Assembly: GCA_020846535.1 (NCBI GenBank)
Contig: JADLDR010000085.1
Coordinates: 1 to 50,714, forward strand
Direction of reading: 5' to 3'
DNA length: 50,714 nucleotides
Source of the DNA: Armatimonadota bacterium
GTDB taxonomy: Bacteria; Armatimonadota; JADLDR01
The position numbers were made by a program, and so were the translations under genes. Below the pieces are notes generated by a model. It searched no databases, was not told where the DNA came from, and was given only the letters and a program-made list of their open reading frames with translations. Within the stretch, counting starts at the first letter, position 1, and each line of letters starts with the position of its first letter. This document shows, piece by piece, positions 40,988 to 48,555 of the stretch.

Positions 40988-43636
40988 ATGGAAGTGATCG
41001 TCACCCATACCAACGCGGATTTCGATGCCTTCGCCTGCCTGGTGGCGGCCCGGAAACTCTATCCCCAGGCGGTCTCCGTGCTGCCGACCGGCCTGGACCG
41101 GAACGTCCGGGAGTTCTATGCGCTCCACCAGGACTTGCTGGGGTTGACGCCAGCTCGGGAGGTGGAGCAAGATGCGATCACCCGCCTGATTGTGGTCGAA
41201 ACGCGGCAGGCGCGGCGGCTGGGGGAGTTCCAGCGCGTGGCCGAAGACCCCACGGTGGAACTCCATGTTTTCGACCACCACCCGGCTATGTCGGGCGATT
41301 TGCGGGGCGCGGTCAACCGGATGATGGCCTGCGGGGCGGGGGTGACGCTCTTTGTGGAGATCTTCCGGGAGCGCCAGACCGCGCTGACACCTCTGGAGGC
41401 GACCGTGCTGGCCCTGGGACTCTATGAGGATACCGGCGCTCTTACCTTTTCCGCCACCGTCCCGGAGGACCTGGAGGCCGGGGCCTATCTCCTGACGCAC
41501 GGGGCGAACCTGGACATCGTTTCCGATTATATCCAGCGTCCGCTCGATCCCGACCAGCGAGAGCTTCTCAACGACCTCATCCTTTCCACCGAATACGTGA
41601 CCCTCGGGGGCGTGCGGGTGGCCCTGGCGACGGCCCAGACCGACAGCTACGTGGGGGAACTGGCCCTCCTGACCCACAAATTACGCGACATCGAAAATGT
41701 GGACGCTGTTTTCTCCATCGCCCGTATGGATGAAACCACCTATCTGGTGGCCCGCTCCAAAACGGACGCGCTCAATGTCGGAACCCTTTTGCAGCGCATC
41801 GGGGGCGGGGGTCACCCTAGGGCCTCCTCCGCCGCTTTTCGCGGCAAGTCGGTGTCCCGGGTGCGCGATATTTTGCTGGAGGCGCTCCGCGAAAACCTCC
41901 GGCCCGAAGCACTCGCCCGGCAGATCATGTCCTATCCCGCCCGCACCATCTCGCCCGACGACTCCATCGAGCAGGCGGGCGAGATGATGACCCGCTACGG
42001 CTACAGTGGCCTCCTGGTGGTGGAGGATGGGAGGATCCTGGGGACGCTGGACAGGCAGGACGTGGATAAAGCCAGCCATCACCAGTTGGCCCATGCGCCC
42101 GTCAAAGCCTTCCTGTCACCGAATGTGGCGTCCGTCTCCCCCGACACCCCCCTGACAGAGATCGAAAGGCTCCTGGCCCGGGAGGAGATGGCCCGGCTGC
42201 CGGTGGTGGAGGGCGGCCAGATCATCGGCATCGTCACCCGCACCGACTTTCTCCGCGCCCGCTACGGCAGCCGCTACGCCCGGTCCCGTGCCGAGATCGA
42301 ATGGCAGCCGAACCTGTCCGAATCGCTTCGCTCGCAGTTGCCTGAGCCGATCTGCGCCCTTCTGGAGCGCATCGGCCAGGAGGCGGCGGACCTGAAGGTC
42401 TACATTGTCGGGGGATTCGTTCGCGACCTTCTCCTGGGCCGCCCGAATCTGGATATCGATCTCCTTGTGGAAAGGGCCGGAGTCAAATTCTCTGTTACCC
42501 TGGCCCAATCGCTGGAGGCGAGAGTCCGCGTCCACCGGCGTTTCGGCACAGCCACCCTGACCCTGCCGGACGGCTTCCGGCTCGATATCGCCACCGCCCG
42601 CCTGGAATCCTACCGCCACCCGGCGGCCCTGCCCGATGTGGAGCCTGAGGTGCCGGTTCAGGAAGACTTGCAGCGCCGCGATTTCACCATGAACGCGATG
42701 GCGATCTGCCTCAACCCCGGCGCGTTCGGCGAACTGGTTGATCCCTTCGGCGGGCGCTTCGACCTGAAAGCCCGCACTCTAAGAACATTGCACAAGTTCA
42801 GCTTCGTGGAGGACCCGACCCGCATCTTCCGGGCCGTCCGCTTCGAGGCCCGTTTCGGCTTCCGGCTCGATGAGGCGATGGAAAGCTCCGCCCGCTGGGT
42901 GGCGGCGGCCCGCCTGATCGAGCGCCTTTCCGCCAAACGGGTCCGAACCGAACTCCTTCTGATCCTGGAATCGGACAGGGCGGAGGCGATGTTCAAGCGG
43001 CTGCACGAGATGGAGGCTCTGAAGCATCTTCACCCGTCGCTTTCCTGGTCGAAGGCGTTGGGCAACCGGCTTCGGCAGGCTGAAGAGGCGGTCGCCTGGC
43101 TTCGCGCCCTGGCTCCAGGAGAACCTTTTCTGGAATGGCTGGTCCGCTTCCTGGCCTGGACGGACGATCTCGCCTCTCAGGAGGCGGTCAAATTCGCCCG
43201 GGACAGGCTCCGCATGAAGACACATCATGTCGAAATCATCGAGACCGCCCGCGCCCAGGCCGGGCTGATCCCCGGTCGGCTTCAGGCCGGGGCAGGTGAT
43301 GCGGTCGCCGTCTACGATGCCTTCAAGGGGCTATCCCTGGAGGTGATGGCGTATATTCGCACAAACTGCCGCAGCCCGGAAATCGTGGAGGCGGCTGCCC
43401 GGTATCTGGCGGAATTGCGATTCTCCCGGCTGGAGATCAACGGAAACGACCTGATCGCCGCAGGCGTCAGGCAGGGGCCTGCCATCGGACGCGCCCTGAA
43501 AGAAACCTTCCGCGCCCGGCTGGAGGGGCGACTGAAAGGCCGTCAGGAGGAACTGGCCTATGCCCTGGAGAACATCGATAGTGCCGCCGCGGAACAAAAC
43601 CGGCGGCGAACCGAGGAGGATTCTCCCGGCAGATAG
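40988..43636 (+). CDS. CBS- and DHH-domain tRNA nucleotidyltransferase (CCA- or A-adding)
   Basis: 882 residues from an ATG with only a weak GGGA upstream; the frame is open 114 bases earlier, but that stretch includes the terminator hairpin. DHH phosphoesterase: THTNADFDAF (6-15), DHH at 96-98, then DHHA1 with IGGGGHPRASSAA (about 280-292). Two CBS domains at about 320-436. Class II nucleotidyltransferase head: YIVGGFVRDLLLG and DIDLLVE, RRDFTMNAMA, and EDPTRIFRAVRFEARFGF; then the helical tRNA-binding tail. It adds or repairs the 3' end of tRNAs. DHH-CBS fusions of this kind occur in some bacteria that split CCA addition between two enzymes. Whether this one adds CC, A or CCA cannot be told here. 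Confidence 0.9.
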   Translation: MEVIVTHTNADFDAFACLVAARKLYPQAVSVLPTGLDRNVREFYALHQDLLGLTPAREVEQDAITRLIVVETRQARRLGEFQRVAEDPTVELHVFDHHPAMSGDLRGAVNRMMACGAGVTLFVEIFRERQTALTPLEATVLALGLYEDTGALTFSATVPEDLEAGAYLLTHGANLDIVSDYIQRPLDPDQRELLNDLILSTEYVTLGGVRVALATAQTDSYVGELALLTHKLRDIENVDAVFSIARMDETTYLVARSKTDALNVGTLLQRIGGGGHPRASSAAFRGKSVSRVRDILLEALRENLRPEALARQIMSYPARTISPDDSIEQAGEMMTRYGYSGLLVVEDGRILGTLDRQDVDKASHHQLAHAPVKAFLSPNVASVSPDTPLTEIERLLAREEMARLPVVEGGQIIGIVTRTDFLRARYGSRYARSRAEIEWQPNLSESLRSQLPEPICALLERIGQEAADLKVYIVGGFVRDLLLGRPNLDIDLLVERAGVKFSVTLAQSLEARVRVHRRFGTATLTLPDGFRLDIATARLESYRHPAALPDVEPEVPVQEDLQRRDFTMNAMAICLNPGAFGELVDPFGGRFDLKARTLRTLHKFSFVEDPTRIFRAVRFEARFGFRLDEAMESSARWVAAARLIERLSAKRVRTELLLILESDRAEAMFKRLHEMEALKHLHPSLSWSKALGNRLRQAEEAVAWLRALAPGEPFLEWLVRFLAWTDDLASQEAVKFARDRLRMKTHHVEIIETARAQAGLIPGRLQAGAGDAVAVYDAFKGLSLEVMAYIRTNCRSPEIVEAAARYLAELRFSRLEINGNDLIAAGVRQGPAIGRALKETFRARLEGRLKGRQEELAYALENIDSAAAEQNRRRTEEDSPGR

Positions 43637-43645
43637 GAGCGATGC

Positions 43646-44287
43646 ATGCTAGAAAGCCTGATGAAAGGCGATATCGACCAGGCCATCCTGTGGCTGCTTG
43701 CGGTCGCGATAGCCATCACCATTCACGAGTTCGCCCACGCAGTTTCGGCCCTCGCCGCCGGAGACGATACGGCCAAACGCGCCGGGCGGGTGACCCTGAA
43801 CCCTTTGGCGCATTACGACCCGGTGGGCAGCACCTTTTTCCTGCTCTTCGGGTTCGGCTGGGCCAAGCCCGTTCCGGTGAACCCGCGCAATTTTCGCAAT
43901 CCGCGCTGGCACGATGCCCTGGTGTCCTTCTGGGGGCCGCTCTCCAATATGCTGCTGGCCGCCATCCTTCTGCTACTGGCCCGCTTCCAGTTGATTCCGA
44001 GCGCCGAGCGTCTGATGGCCCTGGTGCTGCTATGCATCCAGTTGAATCTGGTGCTGGCTTTCTTTAACCTGATCCCGCTCCCACCCCTGGACGGCTCCCA
44101 TATCATGAAGGCGATCCTGCCGCACCCGCAGTCTCAGATGTACGTCCGTTTTGTGGGGCAGTGGGGCATGTTTCTCCTGCTGGCGATTATCCTTCTGCCC
44201 AGGATCGACCCGCGCCTCGACCTGCTGGGGTGGTATCTGAATCCGGCGATCAGCTTCTTTTTCCGCATATTTCTGGGGCCGCTCTGA
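43646..44287 (+). CDS. M50-family site-2 protease, membrane metalloprotease
   Basis: 213 residues, about five transmembrane helices. The zinc motif is HEFAH (27-31) and the third ligand is the Asp of NLIPLPPLDGSHI. The length is typical of the small FtsH/SpoIVFB-like branch without PDZ or CBS domains. It cleaves membrane proteins within the bilayer; the substrate is unknown. AGGAG precedes the ATG. Its stop codon shares a base with the scpA start (TGATG), an arrangement common in Gram-positive-type genomes and some diderm phyla. Confidence 0.9.
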   Translation: MLESLMKGDIDQAILWLLAVAIAITIHEFAHAVSALAAGDDTAKRAGRVTLNPLAHYDPVGSTFFLLFGFGWAKPVPVNPRNFRNPRWHDALVSFWGPLSNMLLAAILLLLARFQLIPSAERLMALVLLCIQLNLVLAFFNLIPLPPLDGSHIMKAILPHPQSQMYVRFVGQWGMFLLLAIILLPRIDPRLDLLGWYLNPAISFFFRIFLGPL

Positions 44288-45066
44288 TGATGCTGAAAAC
44301 TTCCCCCTATCAGGTGGTTCTGCCGGCCTTCGAGGGGCCGCTCGATCTGCTCTATCACCTCATACGGGAGCAGCGGATCGATATCTACGATATTCCCATC
44401 GCCCTCATCACCGACCAGTATATGGAATACCTCTCCCTGATGGAATCGTTCGACCTGGAGATCGCCGGGGAATTCCTGGTGATGGCGGCCACGCTCCTTG
44501 AGATCAAATCGAAAATGCTCCTGCCGCCCGAGGAATCCGCTTTGGATGAGGAGGAGGACGGTCCCGATCCCCGCGCCGAGCTGGTGGACAGGCTTCTCGA
44601 ATACGAGCGCTACAAGGAGGCGGCGGAAACCTTACGGGCCTGGGAAGACCTGCGCCAGAAAGTCTTCGGCAGGCAGGGCGCGGAGATGGACGGGGCCGAT
44701 TTCGAGCCGTATCTGAGCCTGGTTCCCCTGACCCCCGATTCGCTCACCCAGGCCCTCAACAAGCTGCTGGAGGAGGTGGGGGCGGGCGCGGAGGAAGTGA
44801 CCACCATCCACCGAGAGAAGATCACCCTCCGCATGAAAATGGGCGAGGTGTGGCGCAGGGTGCTGAGCGCCCCGGCGGGGATCGCCTTCCGCGAGCTTTT
44901 TTCCCCGTACGCCGCCCGCGTGGAGGTGATCGTCGCATTCCTGGCGCTGCTGGAACTCCTCCGCCTCCGGAAAATCGCCGCCTATCAGCCCGAACCGCTG
45001 GGGGAAATCACGATCCGGTTGGCCCCGGCAGGGGATTCGCCGGCCTCAAAGGACAGCCTTGACTGA
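44287..45066 (+). CDS. scpA: Segregation and condensation protein A
   Basis: 259 residues. The ATG overlaps the previous stop codon; a second ATG follows at once. Hallmarks of the kleisin are FEGPLDLLYHLIREQRIDIY (about 15-34), then ITDQYMEYL and AATLLEIKSKMLLPPEE, an acidic linker, and a C-terminal winged-helix region (EVIVAFLALLELLRLRKI). It joins the SMC heads and binds ScpB for chromosome condensation. scpB overlaps its 3' end by eight bases. Confidence 0.93.
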   Translation: MMLKTSPYQVVLPAFEGPLDLLYHLIREQRIDIYDIPIALITDQYMEYLSLMESFDLEIAGEFLVMAATLLEIKSKMLLPPEESALDEEEDGPDPRAELVDRLLEYERYKEAAETLRAWEDLRQKVFGRQGAEMDGADFEPYLSLVPLTPDSLTQALNKLLEEVGAGAEEVTTIHREKITLRMKMGEVWRRVLSAPAGIAFRELFSPYAARVEVIVAFLALLELLRLRKIAAYQPEPLGEITIRLAPAGDSPASKDSLD

Positions 45067-45706
45067 AGAACATAGCGATACGCCCATAGAGCCGGGTTCC
45101 GCTTTCATGGACTTGCTGCCCGTCATGGAATGCCTGCTCTTCGTGTCCAGCGAGCCGCTGACTCCTTCTCAGGCGGCGGAGGCGCTGGAGATCGGGGAGT
45201 CCGAAGCGCGGGAGGCGCTCAAGGCGCTTCAGGCCGCTTTCGAGGCGGATCGGGGGATGCGAATCATCGAGGTGGCCGGGGGCTTCCAGATGGTGACCCG
45301 GCTGGAATTCTCACCGTATGTGACCAAGCTTCTGCGCCCGCCCGTGCAGCGCCTCTCGAAACCGGCGCTGGAAACCCTCGCCATCATCGCATACCGGCAG
45401 CCGATCACCCAGCCGGAGATCGAGGCCGTGCGGGGCGTCAACTCGGACGGCGTGCTGAAAACCCTCCTCGACCGGCGGCTCATCGAAGAGGCGGGCCGCA
45501 AGCAGACCCCGGGCCGTCCCATCCTCTACAAAACCACCCAGGATTTCCTCCAGTATTTCGGCCTCAACAGCCTGGACGACCTCCCCGCCATCGAACGCGG
45601 CGAGGAATCCCCTCAAACCCTGATCGAAGGCGCTTCGGGAGGGGAGGAGATGGGGGGAAGCGCCCCTCCTTGTCCTCCAGCCACCCTCCCAACTCCCTCT
45701 TGCTAA
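45059..45706 (+). CDS. scpB: Segregation and condensation protein B
   Basis: 215 residues from a TTG start behind AAAGGA and overlapping the scpA end; an ATG 48 bases later is possible. Two winged-helix domains are clear: MECLLFVSSEPLTPSQAAEA and the second with LSKPALETLAIIAYRQPITQ, then GRPILYKTTQDFLQYFGLN. The tail after about 180 is low-complexity (Gly, Pro, Ser), and its last codons and stop lie in the terminal inverted repeat of the 45699-45986 element, so the native C-terminus may have been altered. Confidence 0.93.
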   Translation: MTEEHSDTPIEPGSAFMDLLPVMECLLFVSSEPLTPSQAAEALEIGESEAREALKALQAAFEADRGMRIIEVAGGFQMVTRLEFSPYVTKLLRPPVQRLSKPALETLAIIAYRQPITQPEIEAVRGVNSDGVLKTLLDRRLIEEAGRKQTPGRPILYKTTQDFLQYFGLNSLDDLPAIERGEESPQTLIEGASGGEEMGGSAPPCPPATLPTPSC

Positions 45707-45986
45707 GCTGAGTACCCGACATATTTGAAAACGGTATGGCAAATCAAACCATCCACCCGGCGGCCTGAGGCGCGACGGAATGGCATTCCGAATCTTACGG
45801 GCGCTTCGCGCCATGCGTCCCTCCGGGACGCAAAACGTGTGAGGCATCGGCCGGGTCTGGCTTCCTGAGACAGGCCGACAAGAGGACGCAGAGCGCGGCG
45901 TCCCGGAGGGACGCCCAGCCATAGGCCATAAGCTTCGGAATTTTATCCCGTCGATCCCAAAAGTGTCTGGCACTCAGCTTAGCAAG
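45699..45986. mobile_element. 288-bp MITE-like element with 24-bp terminal inverted repeats
   Basis: The ends 45699-45722 and 45963-45986 are reverse complements at 21 of 24 positions (outer CTTGCTAAGCTGAGT). Inside are two internally palindromic units, GCGTCCCTCCGGGACGC and its exact reverse complement GCGTCCCGGAGGGACGC, set about 60 bp apart, and flanking REP-like hairpins. No open frame of transposase size exists, so it would be non-autonomous. The scpB TAA is inside the left terminal repeat. No clear target duplication is visible. Confidence 0.68.
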
Positions 45987-46343
45987 GCGGGGGCTTAGAG
46001 GGTGCGTTCTCTTGGTAATCTTTCAAAGTCCCCCAGGTCCACTCCCCCCGCCGAAGCCCGGCGAGGGGCTGAGGGGCGGTTGAACATTTCTAAAAATCCA
46101 CGATAACAGTATCAAGAGGAAACGAGGGAGGACGGTCCTTATGAGTCCCGCAGATCGAAGGCGCAGCGGGGCGTCGCCGGATCGCCTTCCGGCCCCGCCC
46201 TTGCGGAGGGCGCTTTAGCAAGGCCGGACATATCCAAATATATTTTTTTCCTTGTAATCCTTGGAGAGTATCAACATTTTCAATCAGGGAATCACCGATA
46301 ATATTAGAAGGAAGTCATTTCAACCGGCCATGAGGTGATTCTT
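45987..46343. other. Non-coding gap with GC-rich hairpins
   Basis: No convincing gene. A hairpin at 46046-46068 (CCCCGCCG with CGGCGAGGGG) and a GC-rich stretch at 46150-46215 able to fold (GCGGGGC with GCCCCGC) resemble repeat debris. A short GCTTTAGCAAGGC near 46210 recalls the terminal repeat of the neighbouring element. A weak promoter-like pair, TTTTCA (46277) and TAATAT (46299), lies 16 bp apart before the next gene. Confidence 0.5.
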
Positions 46344-47303
46344 ATGCAGCGATATCCACAGGCAGAGTATCGGGGGGCAATAGGCTTCTGCGCTCTCTTC
46401 GGTTTGCTCGGAATCGGAGGAGCCTACCTTACTGAACGCCTCCCGTTGGGCCTCGCCCCTCCCCCCCCCGGACAATTCTCCTCTAACCTCTCTCCAACTA
46501 TAACCTCATCTCATAAGCGGCGGCATTATTCCCGCCGGGCGATGCCGGCGGATACAGCCCCCGGTGATAGGATCACCCCTGAAAAGGTGTATCAGGGAGC
46601 TCTGGAGCAAGCTCAAGCCGGGAACTACGAGAAGGCTCTGAAGAAGATTCAAAGAATCGAAACCGCGCCGATGACTGCGTATCCATTCGATCAATCGAGC
46701 CTTCAGGAACGGGCGGCGTATCAGGCGGCGATATGCCTGAAATCGCTGGGCAGGCGGGAGGAGGCGATCCGGGCGTTCGACGCCCTCTTGGCCCGCCCGC
46801 CCTCGCCCCAGATCCGCAAGGGCTGCACCACCTACCTGCTGGCCCTGCGAAAGAACGGGCTGACACGGCAGGAAAGCGGCTGGCTCGCCAAAGTGGACGA
46901 ACGGCAAGTCGCTTCCCTTCAGGCGGCGGCCTGGGCGCGGGCAGCCTGCGGGCCGCAGTCGCTGACGCGCGTTTTGCAGAGGTACGATGCGAAGGTTGCC
47001 TGGAAAACGCTGGCCCATGAAGCCGGGATGAGCCGCGAGGGCACGACCCTGCTGGCGCTGGCCCGGTGCGCCCGGAAGCGCGGCTTTTCCGCAGTGGGAT
47101 TGCAGGTTCTGCCCGATGAATTGCATCAGCAGCGAAAGCCGGTGCTGGCCCTGCTGCGGCGCAGCCACTTTGTGGTGGTCGAGAAAGCCGACCGGAAGGG
47201 CATCCGGTGCTGGGACCCGATGGGCATCCGCAAAGACTACTCGCCGGAACAATGGCTGCGCGAATGGGACGGGTATCTCCTGGCGGTGCGCCCTCGGACT
47301 TGA
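46344..47303 (+). CDS. Membrane-anchored TPR protein with C39-like cysteine peptidase domain
   Basis: 319 residues from the ATG eight bases after GAGG; a GTG nine bases earlier is in frame. One transmembrane helix (about 11-29) is followed by a Ser/Pro linker. TPR-like helices span about 78-170 (EQAQAGNYEKALKKIQ, LKSLGRREEAIRAFDALLA). Residues 195-319 match the papain-like C39 fold: Cys202 in RAACGPQSLTRV, His275 in RRSHFVVVEKAD and Asp291 in IRCWDPMG, all properly spaced. C39 domains cut leader peptides at double-glycine sites, usually within ABC exporters; here there is no ABC part. It precedes a DNRLRE protein and an RHS protein, so it may process or release surface proteins. That role is inference. 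Confidence 0.74.
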   Translation: MQRYPQAEYRGAIGFCALFGLLGIGGAYLTERLPLGLAPPPPGQFSSNLSPTITSSHKRRHYSRRAMPADTAPGDRITPEKVYQGALEQAQAGNYEKALKKIQRIETAPMTAYPFDQSSLQERAAYQAAICLKSLGRREEAIRAFDALLARPPSPQIRKGCTTYLLALRKNGLTRQESGWLAKVDERQVASLQAAAWARAACGPQSLTRVLQRYDAKVAWKTLAHEAGMSREGTTLLALARCARKRGFSAVGLQVLPDELHQQRKPVLALLRRSHFVVVEKADRKGIRCWDPMGIRKDYSPEQWLREWDGYLLAVRPRT

Positions 47304-47352
47304 CTTTTGGGCCGCCGTTTGTGAAACCGGACACAAAGAGGAGGAAAATCCT

Positions 47353-48510
47353 ATGCATACAAGGCGTATTCACAGTTGGCTCTGGGCCTGTGTACTGCTT
47401 TTATGGGCGCTGCCGGCCCGGGCTACGGATGTGACCCTGCAACCGGCCAGCCAGGACAGCTTTATCTCTTCAGGGGCCACCGGCACGAATTACGGCTCCA
47501 ATGTCGCGCTGTGGGCCGGAAGCGGGCCGGACGGCGGCTCCTCCGGTGAAAAACGCGCCCTGCTCAAGTTCGATGTCTCCTCCATTCCCTCCGGCTCCAC
47601 GGTCACAGCGGCGACCTTGCAGCTTTATGTCACCTCCGGAAAGACGAACAGCGTTACCCTTTCGACCTACAAAATCACCGCCTCCTGGCAGGAAGGCACG
47701 GTAACCTGGAACAACGCACCGGCCTCCGAAACGACCGCCCAGAGTTCCGCTTCGGTTTCTTCTGGCGATGTCAATACCTGGAAAAGCTGGAACCTGCAAA
47801 CACTGGTTCAGGGCTGGGTCAACGGGTCGGTGACCAATCACGGCGTATTGTTGAAAGCCTCCGGTGGTTCTCCGCCCCATAACGCCTCCTTTCACAGTAG
47901 CAACTATACGGGCGATACCACCAAGCGGCCCAAATTGGTCGTCACCTACGGTTCCGGAGGGGGGAGCACCACCGTAACCCTGAACGCCACCGATGACGAG
48001 GCCGCCGCATCGGGCCGTCCGGACTGGCAGTACGGCTTCGCCTACGGCAGCGGCAGCAACACCCATCTGGGGGGGCTGTTCGTGGGGTATGCGGGGGCCA
48101 GCGATCCGGCGGGCATCGGGCGCAGCTTCCTGAAGTTTTCCCTGAGCGGCATCCCTGCGGGAAAGACGATCACCGACGCCAAACTGAAAGTCTACCTGAA
48201 TACGGGCGTCAACACGAGCGCATCCACCATCGAGGCGCACAAGGGGCAAAGCGATTCCTGGGGCGAGGGCACGCTCACCTGGAACACCGCACCGGCATAC
48301 GTCGGCTCCGCCACCGCCTCCGTGTCGGTCAGCGCGAAGGGCTGGTATACCTGGAACGTCACCGCCGACGCGCAGGCCGAGTACGCCGGAGACAAAACGC
48401 TGACCGAAGTGCTGAAAGCCTCCTCCGAAACCGCGACGAACTGGAAATACTTTGTGGAGAAGAACTGCTGGAGCGCGTATCAGCCCGTGCTGGAAGTGAC
48501 ATACCAGTAA
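47353..48510 (+). CDS. Secreted protein with two DNRLRE domains
   Basis: 385 residues, ATG behind AGGAGG. Signal peptide 1-24 (LPARA). Two DNRLRE-type modules follow. The first, about 27-200, includes QDSFISSGATGTNYGSN, RALLKFDVSSIP, WQEGTVTWNNAP and RPKLVVTY. The second, about 210-385, includes RSFLKFSLSGIPAG, WGEGTLTWNTAP and QPVLEVTYQ. These beta-sandwich modules are typical of secreted or cell-wall proteins and often occur next to RHS/YD-repeat proteins, as here. No catalytic residues. Probably a surface-bound accessory of the downstream RHS protein. Confidence 0.84.
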   Translation: MHTRRIHSWLWACVLLLWALPARATDVTLQPASQDSFISSGATGTNYGSNVALWAGSGPDGGSSGEKRALLKFDVSSIPSGSTVTAATLQLYVTSGKTNSVTLSTYKITASWQEGTVTWNNAPASETTAQSSASVSSGDVNTWKSWNLQTLVQGWVNGSVTNHGVLLKASGGSPPHNASFHSSNYTGDTTKRPKLVVTYGSGGGSTTVTLNATDDEAAASGRPDWQYGFAYGSGSNTHLGGLFVGYAGASDPAGIGRSFLKFSLSGIPAGKTITDAKLKVYLNTGVNTSASTIEAHKGQSDSWGEGTLTWNTAPAYVGSATASVSVSAKGWYTWNVTADAQAEYAGDKTLTEVLKASSETATNWKYFVEKNCWSAYQPVLEVTYQ

Positions 48511-48555
48511 AAAAGCGGATCATCAGCATAAAAGCTCTTTAAGGAGGAAATCACC

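Noticed and set aside
44161-44286. Upstream extension of scpA by 42 codons
   Set aside because: It overlaps the M50 gene in another frame and has no homology to ScpA; the ATG at 44287 gives the canonical N-terminus.
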